Shown in pieces: positions 27,233 through 36,045 of a stretch of 64,000 bases of DNA. Position 1 is the stretch's first letter. Each line of letters begins with the position of its first letter. The position numbers and the translations under genes are program-made. Location: positions 124,001-188,000 of the forward strand of contig CANMZT010000008.1 of assembly GCA_947502405.1 (NCBI GenBank), in the 5' to 3' direction. Source of the stretch: an uncultured Algibacter sp. GTDB taxonomy: Bacteria > Bacteroidota > Bacteroidia > Flavobacteriales > Flavobacteriaceae. Below the pieces are notes generated by a model. It had not been told where the DNA came from. It did not search any database and was given only the letters and a program-made list of their open reading frames with translations.

Positions 27233-28288
27233 ATGAAATTAAACATAGCCCTTTTAGCCGGAGACGGTATAGGACCTGAAGTGATAGATCAAGCGGTGAA
27301 AGTTAGTGATGCTGTTGCTTCAAAATTTGGACACGAAATAAACTGGAAGCCAGCATTGACGGGAGCTGCAGCAATTGACGCTGTAGGAGAGCCTTACCCT
27401 GATGAAACACACGAGATTTGTAAGAGCAGTGATGCGGTGTTGTTTGGAGCTATTGGACACCCTAAGTTTGATAACGATCCATCGGCAAAAGTACGTCCAG
27501 AGCAAGGGTTGTTGAAAATGCGTAAGGCTTTGGGATTATTCGCTAATGTGCGCCCAACCTTTACATTTCCATCGTTATTGGATAAATCGCCTTTAAAAAA
27601 GGAGCGTATTGAGGGGACCGATTTGGTGTTTTTACGTGAATTGACTGGTGGTATTTACTTTGGTGAAAAGGGTAGAAGAGAAGAGGGTGAAACGGCTTAT
27701 GACAATTGTGTTTATACACGTGCTGAAGTGCAACGTTTGGCTAAAAAAGGGTTTGAATTGGCCATGACTCGCGGTAAAAAATTATGCTGTGTAGATAAGG
27801 CTAACGTTTTGGAAACCTCTAGACTTTGGAGAGAAACGGTGCAGGCTATGGAAAAGGATTATCCTGAGGTTGAAGTGAGTTATGAGTTTGTAGATGCCGT
27901 GGCAATGCGTTTGGTGCAATGGCCAAATAGCTATGATGTATTAATTACTGAAAACTTATTTGGTGATATTTTAACGGATGAAGCTTCGGTAATTTCTGGT
28001 TCAATGGGATTGATGCCAAGTGCGTCTTTAGGATCTGATATTGGTTTGTTTGAGCCTATCCATGGATCTTACCCGCAAGCTACTGGTTTAAATATTGCAA
28101 ATCCAATGGCTACCGTATTATCGGCAGCTATGATGTTTGAAAACTTTGGTTTACAAAATGAAGGTAAAGCGATTAGAGATACGGTAAATAAAGCTTTAGA
28201 GCAAGGTAGGGTAACCGAAGATTTAGCTGATGGAGGTAAAGCGTATGGAACTTCTGAGGTTGGCGATTGGTTGGCTGCTAATATTTAA
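27233..28288 (+). CDS. leuB: 3-isopropylmalate dehydrogenase
   Basis: The 351-residue beta-decarboxylating dehydrogenase has LLAGDGIGPEV at the start, LLKMRKALGLFANVRP, FLRELTGGIYFGEKG and FGDILTDEASVISGSMGLMPSASLG. It completes leucine synthesis after LeuA and LeuCD. Followed by a strong terminator. Confidence 0.97.
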   Translation: MKLNIALLAGDGIGPEVIDQAVKVSDAVASKFGHEINWKPALTGAAAIDAVGEPYPDETHEICKSSDAVLFGAIGHPKFDNDPSAKVRPEQGLLKMRKALGLFANVRPTFTFPSLLDKSPLKKERIEGTDLVFLRELTGGIYFGEKGRREEGETAYDNCVYTRAEVQRLAKKGFELAMTRGKKLCCVDKANVLETSRLWRETVQAMEKDYPEVEVSYEFVDAVAMRLVQWPNSYDVLITENLFGDILTDEASVISGSMGLMPSASLGSDIGLFEPIHGSYPQATGLNIANPMATVLSAAMMFENFGLQNEGKAIRDTVNKALEQGRVTEDLADGGKAYGTSEVGDWLAANI

Positions 28289-28319
28289 GAAGTGCCTAAG
28301 TAACATAAAAAATATTTAG

Positions 28320-28353
28320 ACCTGTCAGGTTTTAAAGCTTGACAGGTTTTTTT
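28320..28353. terminator. Terminator between leuB and the convergent mscS-like gene
   Basis: A perfect 8-bp stem (ACCTGTCA / TGACAGGT) with a 12-base loop is followed by a run of T residues, 31 bases after leuB. The stop of the convergent mscS-like gene lies at its right edge. Confidence 0.85.
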
Positions 28354-29626
28354 ATGCTTTTAAATCAATATTTGTAGGGTACTCAAAAATCTCCAAATCG
28401 AAATAGGGTATAGCAGCAAGCACATGATCAAAAATATCAGCCATTATATATTCGTAATTTACCCAGCGTTTATCTGAGCTAAAGGCATAAATTTCTATAG
28501 GTAAGCCTTGTGCAGTAGGAGCTAATTGGCGTACCATAATAGTCATGTCTTTATTTATGGCTGAATGGTTTTCTATATACGTTTGGATGTATTTTCTAAA
28601 AACGCCAATGTTGGTTAGGTTTCTGCCGTTTAAAGCAATATCCTTATTGATATTATGCTCTGCATTGTATGTATTAATATCTTTTTGCCTTTGTTCTAGA
28701 TAAGGTTTTATTAATTCAATCTCCTTTAATTTTTTGATATCGTTTTCATTAAGACACTTAATAGTATCTTGTTTAATATTTAAGGCTCTTTTAATTCGGC
28801 GGCCTTCAGAACTTGTCATTCCTCGCCAGTTTTTAAAAGATTCAGAGATTAATGCGTAAGTTGGAATAGTGGTTATGGTTTTATCAAAGTTCTGTACTTT
28901 AACCGTTGCTAAAGTAATTTCGGTAACATCACCATCGGCACCGTATTTTTCAAAAGTAATCCAATCACCAATACGAACCATATCATTAATAGAAACTTGA
29001 ATACTTGCAACAAAACCCAGAATAGTATCTCTAAATACTAGAATAATTACTGCTGAAATAGCTCCTAATCCAGTTAAGAATTTTAAAAATGGAATACCTG
29101 TTATTATAGCTATTGCAGACATAAAACCACCTAACCAAGCAAAAATCATGAATACCTGAATGTAGCTATCTATGGGCTTATCTTTAAACCTGGGCAAGGT
29201 TTTTAAAAAATCTTTTAGTGTATTTAATACACTTCTCACTATCCACAGTGTTAATATTATAGCAAATACTTTTAGACCTTTTTCAATGATAATTTCAAAA
29301 TTCCCAAAATCAACAAATACATCTGGTACAAATTCTATAGCGATTAAAAGTGGAATGATATGCGCAATATTTCTAGGTACCTTATTAGATATGAGTAAAT
29401 CGTCAAAATTGGTTTTCGAACGTTTTGCAAACTGTGAAAATGCACCAATAAGTAACTTTCTTATGATAATATCTACAAGAAAAATAACAATAAGCAATCC
29501 TATAAGTAAGATGAGCATGTTTAGATATTCAGCAGATTGTTCTGAAATACCGAATTCAGTAAGTTTTTTAAAAGCCCAGTGTTTTAATCCAGTTGTTGCA
29601 CTTTCTGTAATATTATCTTGTATCAT
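28352..29626 (-). CDS. Mechanosensitive channel MscS family, YbdG-like
   Basis: The 424-residue protein has five predicted N-terminal membrane helices, then the MscS pore and beta domain (FLTGLGAISAVIILVFRDTILGF, MVRIGDWITFEKYGADGDV) and a longer cytoplasmic domain. Length and topology fit the YbdG/MscM-like branch rather than the short MscS at 16986. Its ATG shares a base with the stop of the DUF3817 gene, so the two are coupled. Confidence 0.9.
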   Translation of the reverse strand: MIQDNITESATTGLKHWAFKKLTEFGISEQSAEYLNMLILLIGLLIVIFLVDIIIRKLLIGAFSQFAKRSKTNFDDLLISNKVPRNIAHIIPLLIAIEFVPDVFVDFGNFEIIIEKGLKVFAIILTLWIVRSVLNTLKDFLKTLPRFKDKPIDSYIQVFMIFAWLGGFMSAIAIITGIPFLKFLTGLGAISAVIILVFRDTILGFVASIQVSINDMVRIGDWITFEKYGADGDVTEITLATVKVQNFDKTITTIPTYALISESFKNWRGMTSSEGRRIKRALNIKQDTIKCLNENDIKKLKEIELIKPYLEQRQKDINTYNAEHNINKDIALNGRNLTNIGVFRKYIQTYIENHSAINKDMTIMVRQLAPTAQGLPIEIYAFSSDKRWVNYEYIMADIFDHVLAAIPYFDLEIFEYPTNIDLKA

Positions 29627-29913
29627 TAGGCAGATTTTAAATATTTTCTATCTATATAAAAAGTGCCAAAAGGTATAATAGCCGCTAGTAATACAATTAG
29701 AAATTGATTGTTGGTCCAGGAAAATTCTTTTTTAAATAATAAGGCTAAAGCTATGTAAGCTACAAATAATATGCCATGTGGCATCCCTAAGAGTTTAACA
29801 TATTGCGGATCATCTAAAAGATATTTAATAGGTGTAGCAATAAATAACAATAAAATATACGAGACACCTTCAAGCAGAGCAACGATTCTAAAAATATTCA
29901 AAGAAGACAACAT
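29626..29913 (-). CDS. DUF3817 domain-containing membrane protein
   Basis: The 95-residue protein has three membrane helices and the family pattern FRIVALLEGVSYILLLFIAT PIKY, then GMPHGILFVAYI. The function is unknown. One-base overlap with the mscS-like gene downstream. Confidence 0.9.
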   Translation of the reverse strand: MLSSLNIFRIVALLEGVSYILLLFIATPIKYLLDDPQYVKLLGMPHGILFVAYIALALLFKKEFSWTNNQFLIVLLAAIIPFGTFYIDRKYLKSA

Positions 29914-29978
29914 ACTGAACTAATTTTTGTGCAAAAATAATTCAGAATAAAGTAATAATGTTGAATTTTAAGTTTTTT

Positions 29979-30596
29979 TTAAAATACGTTGAATATAATG
30001 AGTCCGTAAATAGCAAAACGTAATAAACGAAGAGAACCGTAAAGCACAACATTTTTAAAAGGGAACTCAATAATACCAGCTGCAATACATGATATTGAAA
30101 AGGGTAGTGGTAAAAGCGCTCCAACAACGATTAAAAAACCACCCCATTTTTTGGAGTTTTTAAGTTGTTTTTCCATTTTTACTTCTAAGTAGTTATGTAC
30201 TGAGGGCATTTTAGTAATTGAACGTCCCATCCAATACGACAATAATCCACCGCCATAAGATAAAACCGCTAGGATACTTAAATAAAACCAAGGACTATAC
30301 ATTTTTCCTGCCCAAGCAATAAATATTTCTGGTGGAATGAGCCCCAGTAAGGTCTCCGAAACAAAAAAGAAACTTAGCACACCATATGAAGGTAGTATTT
30401 CAGTTAGTTTGATTAAACCAGCTTCGATATTGAAAAAATGATTTAAAGTATAAACAGCTAAGACAATACATACAATATAGGGCAACGCTTTTTTTACAGC
30501 TTGCCATACAAATGTATAAAACCCTGTATAATTATAATACTGATGTAATAACTGCAAACGTGTTTTTGCAGTTTTCTGCTTTGACTTTTCTTTCAT
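29979..30596 (-). CDS. VTT (DedA/SNARE-associated) domain membrane protein
   Basis: The 205-residue multi-pass protein has the VTT-domain features: ETLLGLIPPEIFIAWAGKMY, a GGGLLSYWMGRSI glycine-rich re-entrant segment and GALLPLPFSISCIAAGI with its proline-rich turn. Relatives act in membrane lipid scrambling or undecaprenyl-phosphate recycling. Last chromosomal gene before the repeat-bounded defence island. Confidence 0.85.
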   Translation of the reverse strand: MKEKSKQKTAKTRLQLLHQYYNYTGFYTFVWQAVKKALPYIVCIVLAVYTLNHFFNIEAGLIKLTEILPSYGVLSFFFVSETLLGLIPPEIFIAWAGKMYSPWFYLSILAVLSYGGGLLSYWMGRSITKMPSVHNYLEVKMEKQLKNSKKWGGFLIVVGALLPLPFSISCIAAGIIEFPFKNVVLYGSLRLLRFAIYGLIIFNVF

Positions 30597-30689
30597 ACTT
30601 CAAGATAGATATCAAGGGGATACAAATATAAGGCTAGATAAGTTTGTATAAAAAAAATTAACATTTATAATAGTGGATGCATGATTATA

Positions 30690-30782
<93 letters not shown>

Positions 30783-30795
<13 letters not shown>

Positions 30796-31515
30796 CCCAG
30801 AAAGTCTTGAACATACAATAAACTGTAGTACTGGGGTCATTAAACATTTGGCTCTTTGGTTTAGTACTAAATAAGAAACATCCTGCTGTTTGTACTATAA
30901 TTAGTCGTTATGTAAAATTGCCGCTCGCAAACGCTCGATTGCTTTTTAAAAATAATTATGCTATCGCAGTAATTTTTTTAAACACAATTATCCATCGCTT
31001 GCCACCGCCAAAAAAAAGCTAGCTTTTGCTTCTTGTTTAAAATTTCGCGTATTCGATGAAAATCCCGCAAGATTTTTTTCTACGACATTCTCGTAATGGT
31101 TTCCGCAAGAGTATAAAATTACTCTGCGAGATAATTTCTATACACTTGCTCTAATTCTGCTATAATTTAACCTTTTTTGATTTGAGCAATAAAGAACATT
31201 TAGACCTGAAATTTAAGATTGTTACTATTAATCGTTTATTATTATCTTTTTTTCTTGATAAAAAAAGAAACAAAAAAATCAAGGCTGCATAAAACTTTGG
31301 AAACAATCACGGCTCAATCGCTATATTTTAGAAAACATTGTAACATATTAAGATTACTTTGAACTAGCTTTTAAGCTTATTACTGTTAAGAATATGTATT
31401 GCTAGACCTCTAAAATATAGACGCTCTTTCACCTATTGTTTTGACCAAAGTTTTCTGAGGCCGTTTTGCCAACGCTTCATCTGGGTAAAAACGCACTACT
31501 TCTATTTTACATAAT
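30783..31515. repeat. Island module R, left copy
   Basis: A non-coding module of about 0.73 kb is repeated at 36359-37098. It begins TTATGTAAAATATCCCAGAA and ends TTCTATTTTACATAAT, so its termini are inverted repeats. The strongest shared block, from AAGGCTGC to GAGGCC, is 182 bp in both copies (31281-31462 and 36885-37066). A second shared block starts CGTTATGTAAAAT (30906) and includes AACGCTCGATTG and ACACAATTATCCATCGCTTG. No ORF is conserved between copies. Confidence 0.85.
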
Positions 31516-31524
31516 GCTATAAAA

Positions 31525-31935
31525 CTAAGGTTTTAGTTTGTTAATCATATTTCGAAATGAATACTTGTTCAATTGTGGTATTGTATTACTAGAAACTTTA
31601 ATCTCCCAATTGGATAAACTTGGCATTAATTTCACATTATTGTCTATAAAAAAATCATTTTCTGACTGCATTAAATCTGTCGATGGAATTAAATAAAATC
31701 CTCTTGCCTCATTATCTATTACTAATACTAAAACAACAAATAAATCATTTTTTAATGCACCTAAAGCTTCTTTAGATATTTTGATACTTCTTTGTGTTGT
31801 AACCAAATCAATAGGCTGTAGATATAGTTGGTAATCTCCAACTAAAAAATCAACTCCTTCCCTCCCATTCGTTTTTGAAGTCAACTTCAAACCAAAGCTT
31901 GCTAATTCAGACTTTATAAAATCTAAAATATTCAT
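31525..31935 (-). CDS. CBASS-linked hypothetical protein (136 aa)
   Basis: The last gene of the CBASS-like operon starts 2 bases after the CD-NTase stop. The 136-residue alpha/beta protein has GREGVDFLVGDYQLYLQPID, then FVVLVLVIDNEARGFYLIPS, a pattern reminiscent of small nuclease-fold proteins of the PD-(D/E)xK type, but the usual lysine is not evident. It has no cysteine, so it is not an E2-like or JAB-like CBASS ancillary enzyme. Role unknown; tight coupling suggests it works with the cyclase. Its stop lies 10 bases from the R module edge. Confidence 0.6.
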   Translation of the reverse strand: MNILDFIKSELASFGLKLTSKTNGREGVDFLVGDYQLYLQPIDLVTTQRSIKISKEALGALKNDLFVVLVLVIDNEARGFYLIPSTDLMQSENDFFIDNNVKLMPSLSNWEIKVSSNTIPQLNKYSFRNMINKLKP

Positions 31936-31937
31936 TT

Positions 31938-33455
31938 TTAAACTTGTATAGTGTTTTTCAATATAAATGGTCGGTTATACAATCTTAGTATAGGCCATTC
32001 TAGAATGTTTTCAACATTAAATTCCCCCATACAATCTCTAATCATTTGCTGTGTAGCTGAACCTAGCAAAAGGTTACAACATAAAACAAAGGATGCAGTA
32101 CCTCTATTTCTTCTTAAAACATCTCGAATATCATTTTTTGCTTCATCAGTAAATGATTTTCCTCTATGTCTTGCGATTTGATAATAATTAACTTTAGCAA
32201 TATCTTTACTTACTCCTTCATCTGCTTTTTGGTAATAACTTTCGGCTAATTTCTTTATTGGTTCCCATTCCGTCTTACCTTCAATAGCCAAATGAATTAA
32301 ATCCAATAGTTCTCTATTATTGGAAGAAAAAATACCAATTCCATTTTCTAATATTTTCTCGACCTCTTTTTTCAAAATATCATCAATTGCTTCTCCAGTT
32401 CCAAATGATTTAGTTTTTAAGTTTAAACTATCTGAAAGTTCACTTTTCTTAAAACTATTTATATCTCTTTTTAATTGTTGACACCATTCAAAAAAAGAAT
32501 TGGCTAATTCAGGTTCTAAATTCCATCGGTCAGCAAAATTCTCCCTTTCAGATTCAGGTCTCGCATAATCAACAGGATTAGGTGTTAACCATTTATCATC
32601 TGAATAATCTAGAATATCATCTTTATTTAAATATCCATTTTTTATCAAAAATTCGTTTCTACTTAGTGCATAATTTATAAACTCATCAATTATCTCTATT
32701 ATATTACTTTGTGTATAGACTTGTGTAGTAATAGTTGTAATAATTATTGATATTGGTTTAAAATCTTTATTTACAAAATGAACGTCTCTATGTCTTTTCA
32801 TAATTTGAATAGCACGTTGTAAAGAAGTTCTAAAGAGTTGTTTAGGAACGTCTTGTTCTCTTTCATACAATTCTTTATTAGCATTAAAAATAGTGCTTCT
32901 TTGAGATTCAATAAAGTTAGTAGAATAAGCGTTTTTTGATTTAAACCATAAATAATATCCTTTAGGATTACTGGTAGACCAACTATATATATTGTTTTCT
33001 TTATGAGTAATATCTATATTGTGTAATGTACCCTCATCAGATTTTAGTGCTGGTAGAATATCTATATGAAAGCCAGGTCTATTATTTTCAGTGGCATATT
33101 CTATTGTCCAACATCTTTTACCCTCTTCATCAAGCATTCTTTTATAATCACTATTTTCTTTTAATCTATCCCCAACATCATTTTTCAGAATTTCAGAAGA
33201 TTTAAATTCACTATACTTTGTCAATTCACAAACTTGGTCAATATCAAAATTCCCATCTTTATCGTTATGATATGGTCTTACAACTGTACCAAGTCTAAAT
33301 GAGCCTTGTAAATATACATCAGGCAAATAGCCCGACTTATATGCTCCATCATCAAGCCAATTTTTAACTGCGTTAAATCGTTCTTGGGCTATTTTATAAT
33401 CTGTAGGCGATATATCTAGATACTGCGCTATTTGTAATAATATTTGATTACTCAT
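31938..33455 (-). CDS. CD-NTase (SMODS family) cyclic oligonucleotide synthase of CBASS
   Basis: The 505-residue protein has the nucleotidyltransferase signature QGSFRLGTVVRP (G51, S52), the acidic pair in NFDIDQ (D71, D73) and the third aspartate in GFHIDILPAL (D132). SMODS cyclases make cyclic di- or trinucleotides on phage infection and activate a neighbouring effector. It lies 16 bases after the CapV-like gene. The length exceeds DncV by roughly 70 residues, mainly C-terminal. The product nucleotide cannot be read from sequence; patatin effectors elsewhere answer to cGAMP-type signals. Confidence 0.9.
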   Translation of the reverse strand: MSNQILLQIAQYLDISPTDYKIAQERFNAVKNWLDDGAYKSGYLPDVYLQGSFRLGTVVRPYHNDKDGNFDIDQVCELTKYSEFKSSEILKNDVGDRLKENSDYKRMLDEEGKRCWTIEYATENNRPGFHIDILPALKSDEGTLHNIDITHKENNIYSWSTSNPKGYYLWFKSKNAYSTNFIESQRSTIFNANKELYEREQDVPKQLFRTSLQRAIQIMKRHRDVHFVNKDFKPISIIITTITTQVYTQSNIIEIIDEFINYALSRNEFLIKNGYLNKDDILDYSDDKWLTPNPVDYARPESERENFADRWNLEPELANSFFEWCQQLKRDINSFKKSELSDSLNLKTKSFGTGEAIDDILKKEVEKILENGIGIFSSNNRELLDLIHLAIEGKTEWEPIKKLAESYYQKADEGVSKDIAKVNYYQIARHRGKSFTDEAKNDIRDVLRRNRGTASFVLCCNLLLGSATQQMIRDCMGEFNVENILEWPILRLYNRPFILKNTIQV

Positions 33456-33471
33456 TATTTTAATTCCTTTA

Positions 33472-34488
33472 TTAATAAAAATGTCTTTTTAATATATCTG
33501 TTCTTTTGTATTGATATTCAATTGCTGCTAATTCAGCAAAATTTGAAATCAAATTTTTATTACATTCATCCATTTCTAATTGGCTACCTTCTGTTAATTC
33601 CATATCAATCCTATCGTAAATAAAATTTTCATTTTCTCTTCTATCTATTCCTTTATGTAGCAGACTTATATAATTTGCTACTAATTGAGATTGGCTTTGC
33701 ATAAATAACTCAATTAATCTTTTTCTTTTGTTCTTTACCATCCAATAATGTAATCCCCATTTTTTTCTAGAATTAATATCAGTGAAGTTCTTATGACCAG
33801 TACCTATTGATAGTATCTCTAAATCCGAAATTTCAACTTTGAAAGCCTTAATAGCTTCTAAAAAAGCAACCAAAGTTGGGTTATTTGCCATTACACCTCC
33901 GTCAACTTTATTGACAAATGATTTGCTTACATCATTCAAATCTGTATACTGGTTTGAATATGGATTGAAATAAGTAGGTGCTGCAGCTGTAGCCATTGCA
34001 GCTTGATATGCAGGTATATGAAAATCTCTAGTGAATGCTTCGTGATATGGTGTTTTTAAAACACTTGGATTCCCTTTAACTAAGTCATAAATAGGTATAC
34101 AAACATCAGTTTTACAATCCTTTAGCCTAGGGTCAATACCATTGTTATATTCTTTAAATTTATTTTGTATAAGTCTTTCTAAAAAATCACTTTTATGAGA
34201 AGCATAAAATAGTTGACTAAAAAAACTTTTTTTGCTACCAAAAATACTTTTAGCATTATTTAAGTATAACTCATAGATTTCTTTTGCCGGTATTCCAAAA
34301 GAAAGAGCTAATGCTATTATTCCACCTGTCGATGTTCCAGTAATTAAATCAAAATGTTGATATATTTTTGTTCGTCCATCTTTCCTTTTTTCAAGTTCAG
34401 ATTCAATTAACATTAGCAAATATGCAGGAAAGACACCTTTTATTCCACCTCCATCAATTGATAATACTTTAAATTTCTTTTGATTCAC
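33472..34488 (-). CDS. capV: CapV-like patatin phospholipase, CBASS effector
   Basis: The 338-residue patatin has the oxyanion GGGIKG at 13-18, the nucleophile S53 in GTSTGG and the catalytic aspartate D196 in KVDGGVMANNP. CapV enzymes degrade membrane phospholipids when the neighbouring cyclase makes its signal, killing the infected cell. The start is GTG at 34488, directly abutting the stop of the 43-residue ORF upstream, so translation is probably coupled. The cyclase follows immediately. Confidence 0.9.
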   Translation of the reverse strand: MNQKKFKVLSIDGGGIKGVFPAYLLMLIESELEKRKDGRTKIYQHFDLITGTSTGGIIALALSFGIPAKEIYELYLNNAKSIFGSKKSFFSQLFYASHKSDFLERLIQNKFKEYNNGIDPRLKDCKTDVCIPIYDLVKGNPSVLKTPYHEAFTRDFHIPAYQAAMATAAAPTYFNPYSNQYTDLNDVSKSFVNKVDGGVMANNPTLVAFLEAIKAFKVEISDLEILSIGTGHKNFTDINSRKKWGLHYWMVKNKRKRLIELFMQSQSQLVANYISLLHKGIDRRENENFIYDRIDMELTEGSQLEMDECNKNLISNFAELAAIEYQYKRTDILKRHFY

Positions 34489-34620
34489 TTATTTTCTCTT
34501 TTTTGTTCTTCCAACTTTTATTGTTTCAATAACTGTTGTTTTTGGTCTTCTCTTTGCTTCTTTGATAGTAATAAACTGTCCAGTTCCCGCATCTCTACCT
34601 CTTTTACTTTGTCTTGCCAT
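34489..34620 (-). CDS. Small basic protein (43 aa) in the CBASS operon
   Basis: The ORF MARQSKRGRDAGTGQFITIK continues to a Lys/Arg-rich end (VGRTKKRK). Its stop touches the GTG start of capV and its ATG lies 10 bases after the LexA-like stop, so it is embedded in the operon. The composition (about one third Lys/Arg) suggests nucleic-acid binding. Similar short MARQ...GTGQF proteins occur in Bacteroidota, without known role. No membrane segment. Confidence 0.65.
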   Translation of the reverse strand: MARQSKRGRDAGTGQFITIKEAKRRPKTTVIETIKVGRTKKRK

Positions 34621-34630
34621 AATCTTAATT

Positions 34631-35254
34631 TTAAAGTGATATTACTTCTTCAACAATTCCTTGAATTCTGAAATCGCTCGTTAGTATTATCGGTTGATGT
34701 ATTTTATTTGTGGATTTTGGTTTCAAAATAACCATCCCTCCGCTTCTATTATATTCTTTAACTGTTGCCTCCTCATCAATCAGAGCTAATACTCTATCTC
34801 CATTTTCGGCATCTTGTTGCTGTCTTATTAATAGTAAATCTCCATTATTGATACCTGCTTCGTTCATTGAATCCCCTTCTGCTCTTAATAAAAAGTACTT
34901 ATATCCATTTTTAATCATTTCTACAGAAATTGAAATTTCTGCTTCAATATTTTCATCTGCAAAAATTGGCATTCCACAAGCTACACTTCCAATTAAGGGT
35001 ATTTTTACAGTTTGTGCTCTAGAACCAAAATCTTCGGGTATTTCAAAATCAATAATCTGATAACTACCATCATCCTTTTTTCTTAAAATTTCCTTTTCTT
35101 CAAGATTTTTCAATAAAACGGCTGATGAACGAGGTGATTTATAACCCAATCCAATCATTAATTCGCGTACACTTGGTATCCTTCCTTGATGAACAAGGGA
35201 GTTTCTAATAATCTTTAACGCTTCTAATTCTTTATCGGATAAATTATTAAACAT
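34631..35254 (-). CDS. LexA-like self-cleaving repressor controlling the CBASS operon
   Basis: The 207-residue protein has an N-terminal winged-helix LexA DNA-binding domain (SVRELMIGLGYKSPRSSAVL, about 28-48) and a C-terminal S24 peptidase domain: cleavage site C93-G94 in VACGMP, S129 in EGDSMNE and K166 in EATVKEY. I chose ATG 35254 (MFNNLSDKE); a TTG two codons upstream also exists. LexA-type repressors cleave themselves on RecA-ssDNA filaments, so this points to damage-responsive control. First gene of the operon, with ATACAC repeats at its promoter. Confidence 0.85.
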   Translation of the reverse strand: MFNNLSDKELEALKIIRNSLVHQGRIPSVRELMIGLGYKSPRSSAVLLKNLEEKEILRKKDDGSYQIIDFEIPEDFGSRAQTVKIPLIGSVACGMPIFADENIEAEISISVEMIKNGYKYFLLRAEGDSMNEAGINNGDLLLIRQQQDAENGDRVLALIDEEATVKEYNRSGGMVILKPKSTNKIHQPIILTSDFRIQGIVEEVISL

Positions 35255-35279
35255 ACACAAATATACACTTTACATACAC
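35253..35279 (-). promoter_or_regulatory. Promoter and candidate operator of the LexA-CBASS operon
   Basis: On the minus strand TATATTTG (35265-35258) matches the TAnnTTTG -7 box exactly. GTGTAT occurs three times (complement ATACAC at 35253-35258, 35263-35268 and 35274-35279), spaced 10 and 11 bases apart, one per helical turn. The box is so close to the ATG that the transcript would be leaderless or nearly so. The repeats are the natural candidate for the repressor site. Confidence 0.55.
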
Positions 35280-35513
35280 TTAAAATGTTTTTGTAAACCA
35301 TTAGTTATAAACTCGTTATTAACATTTGTTGAATTATTTATGTAAATGTACTTTTAAGATGGTTAAGCTCTTTGAGGATTTCCGTAATGAAAAGGAAATT
35401 TGTTTTAATATCATCAATCCATACATACTCTTATCTACATTCAGCAAAAAGAGTATTTACTACCTTATTTCTATTTTGAAATAATGCTATATTTATGCCC
35501 TAAAAGTTAAAGA

Positions 35514-36026
35514 TTGTCTAGAAACGCATACATACCAATTATTACGATTCTCTTTAGTTTGGTTTACATACCAAGTTTGATAAATACCTTATTGTTTAGT
35601 ATCATACAAACTGATACTATAGATTTTAGTGCGATTCCTAAAACCAATATAAAATTGTTTTTATTGGTAATTATATGTTTTATGGAAAGCACATTAATTA
35701 AAAAACAATATCCTGGGATTTTTGGTTGGATACTTAGTGCTATATTAATTATGGCAATATTAATGCGTATAATGCATTGGCCTTACAATACCGAAATAAT
35801 TATAATTTGCACATTGTTAATAGTTAGCAACCTTATTTATTTTGCTATAAGAGAAAAGAATAAAACGGTAATCAATTATTTATTAATGGCTTATCTAACG
35901 CTCAGAATATCTATAATTCTTTTTAAAAATAATGATTTCTTTTGGTGGTTAGAACTAATTATCGGTTTTAGCATCGTTATTTTAGGCATATTAAATAGCA
36001 TTCATAGAATTAAAAGACTGCTTTAA
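35514..36026 (+). CDS. Integral membrane protein, divergent from the CBASS operon
   Basis: The 170-residue hydrophobic protein has about five membrane helices, including MESTLIKKQYPGIFGWILSA and an HWPYNTEIIIICTLLIV segment, and a basic tail (HRIKRLL). The best start is TTG 35514, because the in-frame ATG at 35484 hits a stop. I do not recognise the family. It lies inside the repeat-bounded block and shares the 250-base divergent region with the LexA-like gene, so it could be an accessory or an unrelated passenger. Confidence 0.5.
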   Translation: MSRNAYIPIITILFSLVYIPSLINTLLFSIIQTDTIDFSAIPKTNIKLFLLVIICFMESTLIKKQYPGIFGWILSAILIMAILMRIMHWPYNTEIIIICTLLIVSNLIYFAIREKNKTVINYLLMAYLTLRISIILFKNNDFFWWLELIIGFSIVILGILNSIHRIKRLL

Positions 36027-36045
36027 TCTACTTTTAGATTTATAA

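Noticed and set aside
31525-31935. E2-like or JAB-like CBASS ancillary protein
   Set aside because: The protein has no cysteine and no JAB metal motif, so it cannot be a Cap2-type or Cap3-type enzyme.
34631-35254. Prophage repressor
   Set aside because: The S24/LexA-like protein could be a phage repressor, but no phage structural or replication genes are nearby and it heads the CBASS operon with tight spacing.
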